From the NCBI RefSeq assembly GCF_034140825.1, contig NC_089035.1, forward strand, positions 30,559,001 to 30,623,000: 64,000 nt of DNA, read 5' to 3'. The translations under genes and the position numbers were made by a program. Below, in pieces: positions 1 through 11,747 of the stretch (position 1 is the first letter of the stretch; each line of letters starts with the position of its first letter). The DNA comes from Oryza sativa Japonica Group. Its lineage: Eukaryota > Streptophyta > Magnoliopsida > Poales > Poaceae. The notes beneath the pieces were generated by a model, which made no database searches, was not told the origin of the DNA, and worked only from the letters and a program-made list of their open reading frames with translations.

Positions 1-727
1 AGCACTGGAAGCACAAATCTCAAATCCTCTGGGCTACTGGGTGTCGAGGCTGATCAGAAGTTCAGAACTAACCCTCCCAGAGTCGGCCTCGGCCTCGTCG
101 ACGCCCTCACCGCCGACGAGAGCTCCTCGTGCTTGGGTGTCACGAGCTCGTTTCTTGATTCCATCAGGCCATTTCTTGAGCTCGGGTTGCCGAAGGCGGC
201 GAGTGATGCTGCAATGCAGAAGAACGGTTCAGGTAGCGTCACTCTGGACGAGATTGCAGACTTTGCTCTGTCTGAAGAGTACACCTGTGTGATCGAGCAC
301 GGCCCGAACCCGAGGACGACGCACATTCTGGGAGACGAGACACTGGAGGTGTGCAAGGGTGTCCCAAGGAGTTCCAAGAAGTCAATCTTCACCATCGAGC
401 CCATCGGCGAGCTGCCGTCGACGCTGGCGTGTGCTGTTTCCCGCTCATGCTGCTACTGCAGGAAGAGGCTGCAGCAGGACAGGGATATCTACATGTATCT
501 GTGAGTATTCCTGAACTCGTCTGTAGCCTGCATTTCCATGAGATACTTGCATGTTTATATCTCACTCTCAGTTGCTAAACCTTTGTGCTGGCTTGTTGCA
601 ATGCAGGGGAGAGAAGGCATTCTGCAGCAACGAGTGCAGGAGGGACTACATCGATGAGGAGATCGAGGAGGTGGAGGAGCTCATGATGCTGGATTCTGCC
701 GGTTCTTCTGCCCTCTTGGCTTGGTGA
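1..727 (+). CDS. FLZ (FCS-like zinc finger) protein, 3' part
   Basis: The reading frame is open from base 1, so the start lies outside the window. The visible coding exons are 1-500 and 607-727, joined by a GT-AG intron (501-606) that splits a Leu codon. Across the junction runs a C-x2-C motif (CCYCRKRL), then a stretch ending in FCSNEC, which is the zinc-binding FLZ (DUF581) signature, followed by an acidic tail rich in Glu ending SSALLAW. FLZ proteins of land plants act as adaptors that bind SnRK1 kinase subunits and are linked to sugar, ABA and stress signalling; this role is family knowledge. The segment before the finger (about 165 residues) has no domain I recognise. The 3' UTR probably runs to about 1.1 kb. 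Family assignment is secure; the paralogue is not identified. Confidence 0.9.
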
Positions 728-1316
728 AAATCGGCAGTAGATGACTAGAAGTAGTAGTAGTAGTGCTGGTGAGTGGTGGTGCAGGAAAGCGACTACTACC
801 TCTTTTGGATGGAGATTCAGGTTTTGGTAGGGAAAGGAAGGAAAACATGCTTCCCGTTCTAGTTTTTCTGAATGGAGAAGTTTTTAATTTAGCCGGTTTG
901 TGCAAACAGAAGTGCAACGGCTAAATGATTTTCATGGATTGTGTGGGGATTCCCCATTTTGCCTGTAAGACGAGCAAACCCCCCATAATTTCACAGCAAA
1001 CAGTTCTCCCTGCTGAATTCTCACTGCATCTTCTCCTTGTTTCTCAGCATTTTTCTTTCTTTTCTGGTTGGTTCGTCATTTTACTTTCTGAATCTTCCGT
1101 CGGTGCGCTTGCCCATCATGCCGATGTTTGATGATGGGTCACTGTGCCCTTCGAGCAGTGAAAAGGAGAGCTTGGAGGTGTTCTGTGCATCATAAGCAGG
1201 GATCAGACTCTCCCAAAGGGAAAAGGTGGCAAAAGCTCAGGGCCGGCCTCCTGGTGAGGCGTCAGAGGCACTAACTACAGTCGCAGTGCAATTATCGGCA
1301 TCCCATTCATCGGTAT
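728..1316. other. 3' UTR and spacer after the FLZ gene
   Basis: This stretch begins with the probable 3' UTR of the FLZ gene (AGTAGTAGTAGTAG run near 750, T-rich around 1020-1080). From about 1130 to 1316 I see no coding signal and no repeat structure before the MITE. Confidence 0.5.
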
Positions 1317-1655
1317 GTTTGGATCCGGAAGGCTATCTAGAATCCTACTATTTAGGAGTACGGAAGGCTATTTAGAATCCTACTATTTAGGAGTACTAAA
1401 CGTAGATTACTGACAAAACTCATTCTATAACCTCTAATCTATTTTGCGAGACGAATCTAACGAGGTATATTAATCTATAATTTGCTACAGTGATGCTACA
1501 GTAATCAATTGCTAATCATGGATTAGTATACATTATTAAATTCGTCTCGCAAAATAGCCTAGGGGTTATGGAATCGATTTTGTCGGTAATCTACGTTTAA
1601 TACTTTTAAATAGTAAGATTCCAGATGGCTATTTAATAGCCCGAAGGATCCAAAC
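1317..1655. mobile_element. MITE-like inverted-repeat element (GTTTGGATCC ends)
   Basis: The ends are an exact inverted pair: GTTTGGATCC at 1317-1326 and GGATCCAAAC at 1646-1655. Inside, TTTTGCGAGACGAATCTAAC (1442 onward) recurs inverted near 1541-1557, and AAACGTAGATTAC (1398 onward) recurs inverted near 1590, so most of the element is one imperfect palindrome. The left arm has a local duplication of the CGGAAGGCTATNTAGAATCC unit. There is no coding capacity, and no clear target duplication was found. Superfamily not settled. Confidence 0.75.
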
Positions 1656-1875
1656 AAGACCATTGTGCTGTAGTGCCTGTTGGCTCTGCTCCCCTGTTGA
1701 GCTCCAGTGGCTTGTTTACATCGACGCGAGGACACAACGCAAAAAACCTGCCTGCTTGGCTCAATCAGTAGTGGCCTTGCGCCGTACTCGAAAGGCCTAG
1801 AAGGTATCCAATGGGCAATGGCTACGGCAATTAACATCCGGGTAAGCCGAACCACTTCGATGAAGTAACATCCAA

Positions 1876-2794
1876 TTTTTTTAGCGCGGTTTTATTGATA
1901 GAGCATAAGAAAATTATAAGATTACAACTCTAAAAGATCGTAATATACCACTACCCACACACTAACAACGTCAACACACAGACTCAGGAAAAGGCTAGCA
2001 CAGAACTGGCCGCCTAGACCAACGACGGAACATAGCCAAGATCGTCTAAAACCCGATCCTAACAATCAATACAAAACCCCACTCTATCTAAGTCTTTACG
2101 ATTTAGGGAGGGTGAGAGAAAAATGGAACTCCTCTCCCCTCATAGGCCCTCTGACGTGGTCAACTTCCAGAAGCTAAGACACCGACACAAGAGCATATGA
2201 ATCTAGAGCGAGCTTGCACCAATTGCTCGACGGAACGCCACCGATGTCATTCGTCAACGTTGCAAAGAGAACCGAGACTGGGCTTTCGCTTGACAGCCAC
2301 ACTTAAGGGGTGAGACGGCACGACAACGCCCTCAAGAGGGGAATGACCCTTGAACGTCATCGTTGCTGGTCCGCCCAAGGCCGTATTAGGTTTTCACCTG
2401 CCGTCCATCGCCTGCCGATCTAACACTAATGCACCATTGCTCCACCGCCATCTAAACCTCAGCCGGCGCACGGGCACCATTGCACAATGCGCCCCGCCGG
2501 CTAATCTCCACGTGATGTCACCTCATTGGGCTCTGCCTCGACTGGCCTCACCTCCCGCTGCGCAGGCCACCGCGCCGGCCACCACCACCACGCGCGGCCG
2601 ACCTTGTCATGCCGCACCAGCACACACTTCGTCTCGCCGTCGATGACGCCACGCCCGCACTGCCGTAGCCTAGATCCGACGACACGCTTCGGCCGCGGGA
2701 AGGCGGGGGAGAGGAGGGAAGGGTGGTGTCGGCGGGGGCTAGGGTTCGTCCCCAGTTGCCCGCGCGAGGACGACAGGAAGCGCTTTCACACAGC
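1876..2794 (-). mobile_element. Non-LTR retroelement (LINE-like) insertion with target duplication
   Basis: The element is flanked by a 13-bp direct repeat with one mismatch: AAGTAACATCCAA at 1863-1875 and AAGTAACATCTAA at 2795-2807. On the minus strand it ends in an A-rich tail (T run 1876-1882) preceded by an AATAAA-like signal (TCAATAAAACCGCGC read on the minus strand). The 5' portion (about 2350-2790) is GC-rich, like the 5' UTR of a plant LINE, and the 3' portion resembles a LINE 3' UTR. No reverse-transcriptase frame is visible, so it is an internally deleted or non-autonomous copy. Short ORFs in it look incidental. Confidence 0.75.
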
Positions 2795-2807
2795 AAGTAA
2801 CATCTAA

Positions 2808-3852
2808 ATCAGTTCTGAGTACTTCTTCGAAACGCAAGATTTAAGAAAACAAATAAATAAGAGAAAAAAGGACTCACAAAAGTTCAAGGGCAAAACAGAT
2901 AATCGTCAAAAGATAAAAATATAAGATTTGATTATACCGCAAGAAAAACGTATGAATTAGATAAGAGATAGACACATATGGAACTTCTCATAAGATTAAA
3001 CAAAAATCCTCTACAACTTGTATGAATTGAGACATCCTTATAATTTTCATAGATTCAATAGTTTTTAATCATTTATTTCAAAGGACCATATAAAAAAATA
3101 TAGATTAGAATTCTATCAAATTTAAAATTTAAAACTTTCAAAGTTGCTTATATGCTACATGCTACAAGTCAAAAGATAGAAAAAGCCATTATCCCTACTA
3201 GAGCCCAGATACTAGCACCATCAAAGAGGCAAACCCAAAGAATTCAATACTTGGCCCTCTGTTAAATAATCAGAACAAAATGAACTGAGGTAGATTTGCC
3301 ATTTTTCTCAACCGAGCAAGGTATAGGAACTGAACAAGACCGGCATATGGGACCGGCATTGAACATGAGAAATGGTGGCTACTGCAAGTACCACAGTTCC
3401 TACCAGTAAATAACACCCACGTCCTGCAATCCGCCATCCTACTACACACGCACACGAGCAAGAAGTAATACTATGCCACTAACCGTTACAGTGTTTGCCC
3501 GAGACTCAACAAGTACACACCATAACACACAAGCTAGCCACCATTTATGCCCAGAAGCTTGAGTAGACGTGCACTTATTATCTCGGCTAGTGCTAGTAGA
3601 AACTTAAGCTGAACAGGACTCTGAGTCTGCGACATGGTGAGGTAATAAATTGAACACAGGAGGGAACAGCATCCACTTCATAGATGAATTTCAGATGCGA
3701 GTGATTTGCCTCGGCTGAGGCATCCAATGAGCAAGAAAACGACCGAGAGCTCATCAGATTCCCAGAGGCGTTAGCGGGATTTGTGTTGCAAAATGAGCAT
3801 CCCCCAGGGCTCTCTTCCCATACAAAATGAATCACATCAAAACTTCGCCACT
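2808..3852. other. Spacer and 3' UTR of the RZFP34-like gene
   Basis: 2808-3200 is AT-rich and non-coding. The part nearest 3850, and perhaps down to about 3250, is the probable 3' UTR of the minus-strand CHY/RING gene. No other feature was recognised. Confidence 0.45.
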
Positions 3853-6704
3853 TCAGATCTGGCGGGTGTTGTAGGACTTGCACTTCTGGCACTTGTGCGC
3901 AATCAAATGGAACTGCACCTCTGATGTTGCCCCACAATCGTTGCACAATATGCGCACCTTCAGGGTAATGCAAAGGAACCAAATTAGCAAGTGTCAACAA
4001 ACTCAACATTTGGATGAAATTCAGGCAGGTAAGACTCAGATTTCTGACATGAGGCAAATACAATTCTCCATGATACTTCAAGTTACTTTATCGACATGCC
4101 TAAGGGCAAGCATATGATAGCATATTGGTGTAGAAGTTAGAACACCTTTCTACAACATTCGATGGTTTCCTTAGTTCCTACTGACAACAGAAGAGCAGAG
4201 AAGAGAGCATTACCATTTTATTGTCACAGGTGTCAGATATCGTTGCTAGTTCCTCGTCCAATCTCTCCCATGCCTTCGACATGTCGCAGACAGATTTAGA
4301 GCAAAGCGGGCAAGCAAATCTGAGCATCAATTTTAAGCTGTCAAAATCAACCACTCATAATATCATTACAAATAGTAAACAAAGGGCCAAGAAGGATTGA
4401 CTTACTGGCAGTGCTCCTCCATTTCTCGCAAGCACTTGACATGAATGGTATGACCACAGGGCAAGACGGAAACATCATTGGTTGATTCAAAAAGGTACTG
4501 AAATATGTGTAACAAGATCAGCACTCAAGAAACAACTTGAAAACAAGGTGATAAGTCACTCATCAACAATATAATCCACAGTATGCTGCATATAACCATT
4601 CATAAAAGAACAGTGAATGCCTACCTCAAAGCAGATTGGACAGTCATGATGCATCGCTCCTTCAACACATGCATGACTGTTCTTCAATACTATAGAATAA
4701 CAGCATCCTGCATGAAACAGATAACAAAGGTGAACACAAATCAAGAGAAGTGACTAGCAAAATTCATTCATATGCATATAAATAATAGAAATCAAGTCAT
4801 AAAATTCAAGTGAGGGTTTGAACTAGTTCAGCTAACAGGGTTAAATAGTCAACGTTAACGATGCAAGATCTTAGTAGACTTCCAGAAAGGTAGAGGATAT
4901 TCATCTAGTAATATACAGTGTATAACAGAGAAAATTTTGGGAAAAAAAACTGCAATCTTATCATAGCAGAAGTCCATACAACCCATGCATGATGCATATA
5001 TCTCTATCGGGAAAAGTAGCATAAACAAGATCTCTCATTATATCAATCAGTATCCTTTTCCCATCAATTAAGAGTTCAGGGACTAAAAGAATCCTTATTC
5101 CTTAAATGGCGCTATGTTAAATTATAGTACTTCGGAATGCAACGTTGGAGACAAGAGGCATTACCGCATTTTGAGCAGTGAAAGAAATTCTCCTTGCCAC
5201 CAATTCTGCAAACATAGTCGAATGTAAGTATATTTTCCAGTTCATATTGATTGCACAACAAAAAAGAGATGCAAACCTGCATATTCCACAACCATTGCAA
5301 TGATATTGCTGTTTTGAAACCTGACATTGTAGAAAGAAGTGTCATTATGCTTTCCTATCTACTTATTACAAATAGACAAGGCAATCAAAATAGTTATTCT
5401 TCTTACTAACATCATCATCAAAGAGCTTGCACACTTCACAGAAGTACTTCCCCATGCATACACCACAACTGATACATACTTGCCGTACCTGGTAACATAA
5501 AAGAGTTATCGTGATTACACTAGATGCCAGATAATTAATAATGTTACAATGCAAGCAACAAGGATAGCTCAGCTGTACCTCTTGTTCCGTGCCACACAAC
5601 GAGCATATAACCTGCTGCACTTCATGGCGTGGGAGTTCATGCCTCTTCACAGCATCAATTTTAATTGAATTCTGTCAAAACAGTTTGGATGTCAACAACT
5701 TTCCACATTTTTAAACCAACAGTTAATACCATGATAAAGAATAGATACTTGTATAGTTCAGCTTGGGAACTGCCCAAGGAAGGTCCAAGTATGCAGTATA
5801 AACCAAAACAGTGACGATTCAGATATTTCACCAGGAAAAGAACAAAAGGATATATTATAGTTGCCAACAAATTGCTGGTACAATACAAATAAGTCGTGTA
5901 CATGTAACAGCCCATAAGCAAATACATCAAATTACTGTTTCAATGTAAGAATGGAAAATACAACAGATTTCAACTGTTACAGATGGATGATAATCCAAAG
6001 TCATAATGGACGGCTGGCAGCAGTTTAGTAGTTCTATTCTGTGTCTTCATTTTATGTCACAACCATACCATTTATCTGATTTCTAAATCATATCCAGCTA
6101 TAAAATGAGTTAATGATCAGAACATTGTTAGGTTTTTTTAAACCATTTTATGCTCACTATTTGATTTTTTTAAAGGAAACGTTTTATACTCACTAGTGCT
6201 CTTCAAACATATGCATTAATATGAACAGCAGTTAATCAAAGCCTTTGTGAGTAACTGACTATTCCTACATCAAAACCACCTAGGAAAGTATGGATAAAAG
6301 AGTACATACTTTTTAACTATTGCACTTCCACATCAACTCGAAAACCATACCTTTGTTTCATTGTGGCAATGCCGACAATCAAAAATCTCGTTGCAACATG
6401 GAGCTCGAATGCGGCACCTTCTTCGATAATGTGCACACCTGACATAGTACATTAAGCACAAACTTGTTGGCACTTAAGGAGCTTATCAAGAACGCCTAAC
6501 CAGAGAACAAAAAAAAAAAACATACCCATACTGCATTATCCCTTCCTCAAGTTTCTCATAATCATCAGGGTCCACATCTTCGGTCTTTTCAGTTGCGTAC
6601 TTCTCATCAGACAACAGAGAAACTAGAGCATGTTCCTCCACATTTATCTTAGCTTGTCCATGTTGAACAGCAGTAGACTCAAGTTGTACGTCCATGGCGC
6701 CCAT
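3853..6704 (-). CDS. RZFP34: CHY zinc-finger and RING E3 ubiquitin ligase (RZFP34/CHYR1 type)
   Basis: Ten coding exons on the minus strand, all GT-AG and all in phase: 6526-6704, 6351-6438, 5579-5671, 5411-5488, 5277-5320, 5165-5205, 4625-4707, 4406-4497, 4214-4319, 3853-3957 (302 aa). After an acidic start, a CHY zinc finger begins at residue 61 ([15 protein letters not shown], then CRHCHNE). Next come a CTCHY-type finger ([29 protein letters not shown]), a RING-H2 finger at about 197-239 ([17 protein letters not shown]) and a zinc ribbon at the C-terminus ending SYNTRQI. Relatives (Arabidopsis CHYR1/MIEL1, human RCHY1) are E3 ligases; rice RZFP34 is linked to ABA, heat and stomatal control. 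The start is the first ATG of the exon; a second ATG lies three codons on. Exon boundaries come from consensus splice sites and family sequence, not transcripts. Confidence 0.93.
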
Positions 6705-8720
6705 CTTGAATGTTTTGCACCACAAAAACTATCACGTTGCCAATACAACAGAAAACACCTGCAAGTATTATGCATTTAGCAGGATAGTTCTCACTACAGA
6801 ATGCAGTCAGGTCCTAAAAAATGAGGAAACCACTGCATGCACTCCAGGGTTGCTGTATACTGCCGAACTCCAGGCAAATCAACAAAAGACCAAAGCAATG
6901 TCGAACAGCTCCAGTCGGCACAATCCCAATAGATTGATCACCAAACAATCACAGCTAGCACTATCTGGATAGCGAGCTGTATTAAGAAATTTACTACTCA
7001 ATAAGGTATCCATCCAGATTCCATGGAAGAGTTCCCAAGCAATTCGAACAGTGTCCATCTGCATCAAACTTACTGTGGTGTCCACCCCCATTCTCTGGCA
7101 AGAGGAACACGTAACAGCATCAAATGCCAGGAAACAAGAAGAAAAAGAAAAAAGAAAAAAACAAGCGTGACGGTTTCATGATAAGGCTTTGGTTATTAGC
7201 TTACACCAATCAGATACGTCGTTACTTAGGACGTTAGATCATAAGGGAGCCTACCTCCAGCTGCCAACAGCTTCATCTTCAACAAAAGAAACTTCTCCAT
7301 TCTTTTAATTAAAATCCATAGCACATCCATATAAAAAACTTATTCCTTTGCTTCTCCAATCAGGGAACTTCTTGAGCCTCTCACATCCATCATACTAAGA
7401 CTTTTTTACTTCATTGGTTTGTACCTGAAATTTAACCTATCTACAAAACTTCTCTACTGAATACAGTCATCTCAATGACTGGTACAATACTCTGACAGAA
7501 CCTGCATAAGAGAATTCACTTTCCCAATTCTCTGGCAAGGAGTGGTGGAAATTAGTAGCCAATACATGGTAAGTAGTCCACTGCTTTCCCAATTCCATTG
7601 ATATAGATGAGGCAAATTGAAGGATTTGTCCAGAAAAGTAATAAGTTCCCCATCGCCTCGTCGCTCTCTTGCCTGACAAAATTTATTTTCTTCCCTGTAT
7701 TTGGTCTAGAATTTTTCTATTCTATTATTTTTATTTTTATTTTTTTAACAGGAGAGATGGACCATGGGAGAGGCACAAACATAGGGTACTGGGTGTGGTA
7801 CAAGGAGAGGAAGCAAAATGCAGAGTCCATATGCAGAAAACATTGGTTAGGAAATAGATAACGTGGTGCTGATAGCAATACAAGACTATCGGTTTAGAGT
7901 GAATACGCACAAAGAATCCTAATAACCCCTTGCACAGAGATTGCTTTCCACGCTTATGAATCGTCATTCATCAATATGCCTTTGCAACCATGATCCCACC
8001 TTTGCACACAAACAACTCTAGCTAATAAACCAACCAAACAACCAGCGCCAGCGAATCAATATCAAACAGGAACTCGAACTATCCCGTGTGCTCGCACATG
8101 AACCAATACTGGTAGACGGAGTTTTGGGGATGGACATCATCTATCAGTTTGCACTAAACCTTGTAAAAATCGAGCATGACAGTATGACACCTAGGAAAAA
8201 CCGCAACAATACAATTAATCAGACTCATGGCAAACGCTTATATATAAACAACATAAAACCACGGTAAATCATACAATAATAATCCACAACAGATCAGACA
8301 AATCAGACACACACACACACACACCACCACCACAATCAGATATTCAGATCAAGCAAATTAGTCATAATCACAATCCACGCGCAATCACGGGAGACCAGAA
8401 ACATACAACATACCTATAATCAGATCGAGCAAAGCTATACCTAAGATCAAGAGAGGCTTTAAACGAAGCACAGGTAAAAATTTAAAAGAAAAACACACGA
8501 AGTGAAAACCGCGAGGCGTATGACGAACTTCCTAGCGCACACGCGACCGAATCGAGTGGGCTGGGCGTGACGGCGGCGCGGCGCGGCCGCCTCGACCGGC
8601 GCCGGATTTCCTCTGGCGCGCGCTGTGGATTAGGGAGGTGGAGTGGATCAGGACGGGGATGAGGAAGGCTGCGCGCGATGCGAGAGAGAGAGAGAGAGAG
8701 AGAGCGCTTTGCAGTGGCGA
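6705..8720 (-). promoter_or_regulatory. Probable 5' leader (with introns) and promoter of the CHY/RING gene
   Basis: No coding exon was found upstream of 6704 on the minus strand. A good donor read on the minus strand (CTATAG followed by GTATGT, exon edge at 8414) and acceptor-like sites near 6752 and 7094 suggest non-coding leader exons. A CA run (about 8309-8329) and a GA/CT run (8681-8703) lie here; CT-rich tracts are common near rice transcription starts. The true start and the leader splicing cannot be fixed without transcripts. Confidence 0.45.
8681..8703. repeat. (GA)n microsatellite
   Basis: A near-perfect GA run lies just inside the presumed first leader exon or core promoter of the CHY/RING gene. 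On that gene's strand it reads as a CT tract. Confidence 0.9.
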
Positions 8721-8970
8721 GTGGCTTCGGAAGAGGAAGCTTAAGGAGGAGGGTATTTAAACGGCGGGGGAGAGGGGGACGCGGTTTCCAGAGGATTCGG
8801 GTGACGTGGACGTCGCCTAGTGGGCCGCGGATGAGGTTAATCTCGGCCTTATCCTGCTCCCATTGGCAACAGCCTGTTGCGCATCCGGCCTACTCCTACG
8901 GAACAGGGATGAGGATTCGCTTTATTGTAAGGCCATTTCCAACCCAATAACTAATATGTTGTCTATAATA

Positions 8971-9205
8971 CTCCCTTTGTTTTGAAATGTTTGTCACTGT
9001 TAACTTTTTAGAACATGTTTGACCGTTCGTCTTATTCAAAAACTTTTGTGAAATATGTAAAATTATATGCCTACATAAAAATATATTTAACAATAAATCA
9101 AATGATAGGAAAATAATTAATAATTACTTAAATTTTTTGAATAAGACGAACGGTCAAACATGTGCTAAAAAGTCAACGGCGTCAAACATTTCAAAACGGA
9201 GGGAA
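8971..9205. mobile_element. Stowaway MITE (Tc1/mariner type)
   Basis: The left end CTCCCTTTGTTTTGAAATG and right end CATTTCAAAACGGAGGGAA are inverted repeats flanked by TA on both sides (8969-8970 and 9206-9207). The inner arms (GACCGTTCGTCTTATTCAAA and its inverse near 9137) make it a long hairpin. Length 235 bp, no coding capacity. Related to the copies at 23938, 24559 and 56552. Confidence 0.92.
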
Positions 9206-9314
9206 TATTAAATAGACTGCCATCTAGTATAAAAAATAATGTGACAAGTAAATAAATGAGAAAAGAGAAAAAAACATGTCTTATATAAGACATAGTTTTT
9301 ACACAACATCCAAG

Positions 9315-10004
9315 CAGTGACGGAGGACTCGGTATGGCGAGGCCATACCTCGCGCCGCCCGCTCGTACCAACACCCCCAACCTCCAACTCCGGCAGGCCG
9401 CTGACGGCAGTCAGGCGCAGAGGCGAAGTGCGGCGTCAGGCGATGGGCAAAGACAGAGCACTCGCTGCTGGGCCACTCTCCACTGAATCGTAGGCCCATT
9501 GGGCTCGTTTTGTGTTAATGTGGGCATATGTGGGTGATTCACTAGACTTAACCCTAGCCCAGAAATTCCCCATATCTCCGCCGCCGCGGCGGACGATGAG
9601 GCGACGACGGCGCGGCCGCTTGGAACTGCGGGAGGCATCCGCATCCAGCTCCCCGCATGAGATCAACAAGCGGCGACTGGGCACGAGAGCTGGTGTGCAG
9701 CGGCGCGGCTACGCGGCAGGGACACGCGCGTGGCAGGCGGCGAGCCAGCAGGCAGCAGGAGCGATGTGGGAGGCGGAAGGCAAGCAGCAGCAGCAAGGTA
9801 AGCTGAAGCAAGTGGCCTTCCTCCCGATTCAATCGTCCCTAATCAATCCTTGCTCTTCTTTTTTCAGATTCTATGCATATCTATCCTCTCCCTGATTCAA
9901 TTGATTATTGCCTTGCTGAATATTGATACAATGTTGTGACGTACAGTATAGTGCGATTAGTATGTGTCCATGAGACATATCTCTTTTTTTTTCCTCCGCC
10001 ACTG
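9315..10004. mobile_element. Non-autonomous hAT element with GC-rich cargo
   Basis: The ends are inverted repeats, CAGTGACGGAGGA at 9315 and TCCTCCGCCACTG ending 10004, with one mismatch. They are flanked by an exact 8-bp direct repeat CATCCAAG (9307-9314 and 10005-10012), the target length typical of hAT transposons. The 690-bp body has a GC-rich left two-thirds with an AACCCTAGCCC-like segment near 9549 and an ORF (9512-9895) that crosses a strong donor at about 9799 (CAGCAAG then GTAAGC). This looks like a promoter plus first exon, either from the autonomous parent or captured from a host gene. No transposase domain is visible. Confidence 0.85.
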
Positions 10005-10026
10005 CATCCAAGATATTACGTGAGAT

Positions 10027-10100
10027 AACTAACATTAAATTTAAGTATGTATAGTGATGTTTGAACTAACATTAAATTTAAATATGTATAGTGATGTTTG
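10027..10100. repeat. 37-bp tandem duplication
   Basis: Two adjacent 37-bp copies (10027-10063 and 10064-10100) starting AACTAACATTAAATTTAA differ at a single base. AT-rich, non-coding. Confidence 0.95.
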
Positions 10101-11077
10101 TATTGAAAAAAGTAGTGTCTAGTATGATGTAGAATTTATGAAAACTATATATAGGGTTGGGAATGGCCTACGGCTGTCGTACACGTCGCCGTGTATATAT
10201 ACTGCCATTGTTCATCCAAATCTCGGCCGGATTTGGCGGAATCAGAGTCTCCGCCACGACGCTACACGTATCCCCGGGACTCCACCGCCCACGTCCTGCG
10301 CTGCTTGCATCTCGCCCGTGCCGTGCCGTGTAACGCGATGCGATAAGCTTAGTAATAATGCACGCGTGCTGACCATCACCGAGGCGGATAGGCACGGATG
10401 GGACCGGTCGAGACTGTCGCTCGGGGAGGGGGGGGGGGGGGGGGCCTTCCCCCAACCCCAAGTCCCCGTTTGGGGTTGGGCCATCGACGTGTCCGGCAGG
10501 GCGGGGGACGTGTAGACGAGCTAATGGCTATGGCGAACACTCAAGGTGATAACTAGGACATTTGGTCGTTCTATAATCCGGCGTGTTTGACTCGAACATC
10601 AATCATCCAGCCGTACTTGATAAGCTCTTCCATGAATATTTCACGCGCTGATGATTGCTCTACAGGAAACTACTGGTAGAACGCGAAATATTGTGATGCA
10701 CAGGTCATGGCCAATTATTTGTGTATCATCAATAGGGGGTATGTACGTCTTTGATTCGCCGTTAGCCAATCGAGAGAAGCATAATGATGTGGCTGTTCTG
10801 AATTGCGTGGCGCGAGGGGGATCGGGCACCGGGATGGTGGTGTACGGCGTGACATCAACCGGTGGTCTCTCTGCCTCTGCGAGAGGGCGGCACGGCAGAG
10901 GGCAGCCGACAAATTGACGGTGATGAGGACAGGTGACGACGCCTCGATCGGTCCTTAGAATGATCCGCTATCGAGTAGAGTTAACGCCTCAGATGATTCC
11001 ATGTTTGGGCTCAAATGGTCGCTGTCTAGCCTTTAAGGGCCCATTAGAATGTTGGAGTTCTCTTCATTTTAATTTTA
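10101..11077. other. Spacer with a 17-base G run
   Basis: No gene recognised. A run of 17 G (10428-10444) sits in a GC-rich patch (10200-10520) whose short ORFs on both strands lack any recognisable domain. The remainder is unremarkable. Confidence 0.5.
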
Positions 11078-11422
11078 GGTCTGGTTCAGTTCCCAAATTT
11101 TTTTTCTCAAAAACATCACATCGAATCTTTGGACACATGCATGGAGCATTAAATATAGATAAAAAAACTAAGGCAGCCAAAAACTAATTGCACAATTAGG
11201 GAGAAAATCGTGAGACGAATCTTTTGAGCCTAATTAGTCTATGATTAGCCATAAGTGCTACAGTAATCCACATGTGCTAATGACTGATTAATTAGGCTCA
11301 AAAGATTCGTCTCGTGGTTTCTAGACAAGTTATGAAATTAGTTTTTTTTCATTCGTGTTCGGAAGCCCTTCCGACATCCTGTCAAACATTCGATGTGACA
11401 TTTTCGTGAACTAAACAAGCCC
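11078..11422. mobile_element. MITE-like element, GGNCTGGTTCAGTTC ends
   Basis: The left end GGTCTGGTTCAGTTCCC (11078) and right end GAACTAAACAAGCCC (to 11422) are imperfect inverted repeats. An internal palindrome (GAGACGAATCTTTTGAGCC at about 11213 and its inverse ending near 11315) is a common rice MITE core. TTA precedes the left end and TTT follows the right, so the 3-bp target duplication is at best decayed. PIF/Harbinger type suspected. Confidence 0.65.
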
Positions 11423-11602
11423 TTTTTTCTTTTAAATCACTAGAGGGGAGAGTTTCCTCATCTGAATTTTTCTTTGATAAAGAATACAAAGTGTTTTCAG
11501 CGTTTTACATTTACAGTGTGATCTAGTTGAGGGGATGGGAGAAGTCTTGTTTCCAAGCCGTGACAACATATCTTTATGAGGGATTTGCATCTCCCAAGCA
11601 AT

Positions 11603-11747
11603 GGCTCTATTTAGTTCACACCAAACTTCCAACTTTCCATCACATCACATCACATTCAAAATTTTCCTACTCACATAAACTTCTAATTTTTTCCAAACTA
11701 CTAACTTTCACTAAATTTCTCCCCAATTTCAGCAACTAAACACAGCC
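11603..11747. mobile_element. Short MITE (GGCTNTRTTTAGTT ends)
   Basis: The left part GGCTCTATTTAGTTCACACC and right part CAACTAAACACAGCC are inverted. The body is C/A-rich (CTTCCAACTTTCCATCACAT). A second member lies at 56898-57043. About 145 bp, non-coding. Confidence 0.65.
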
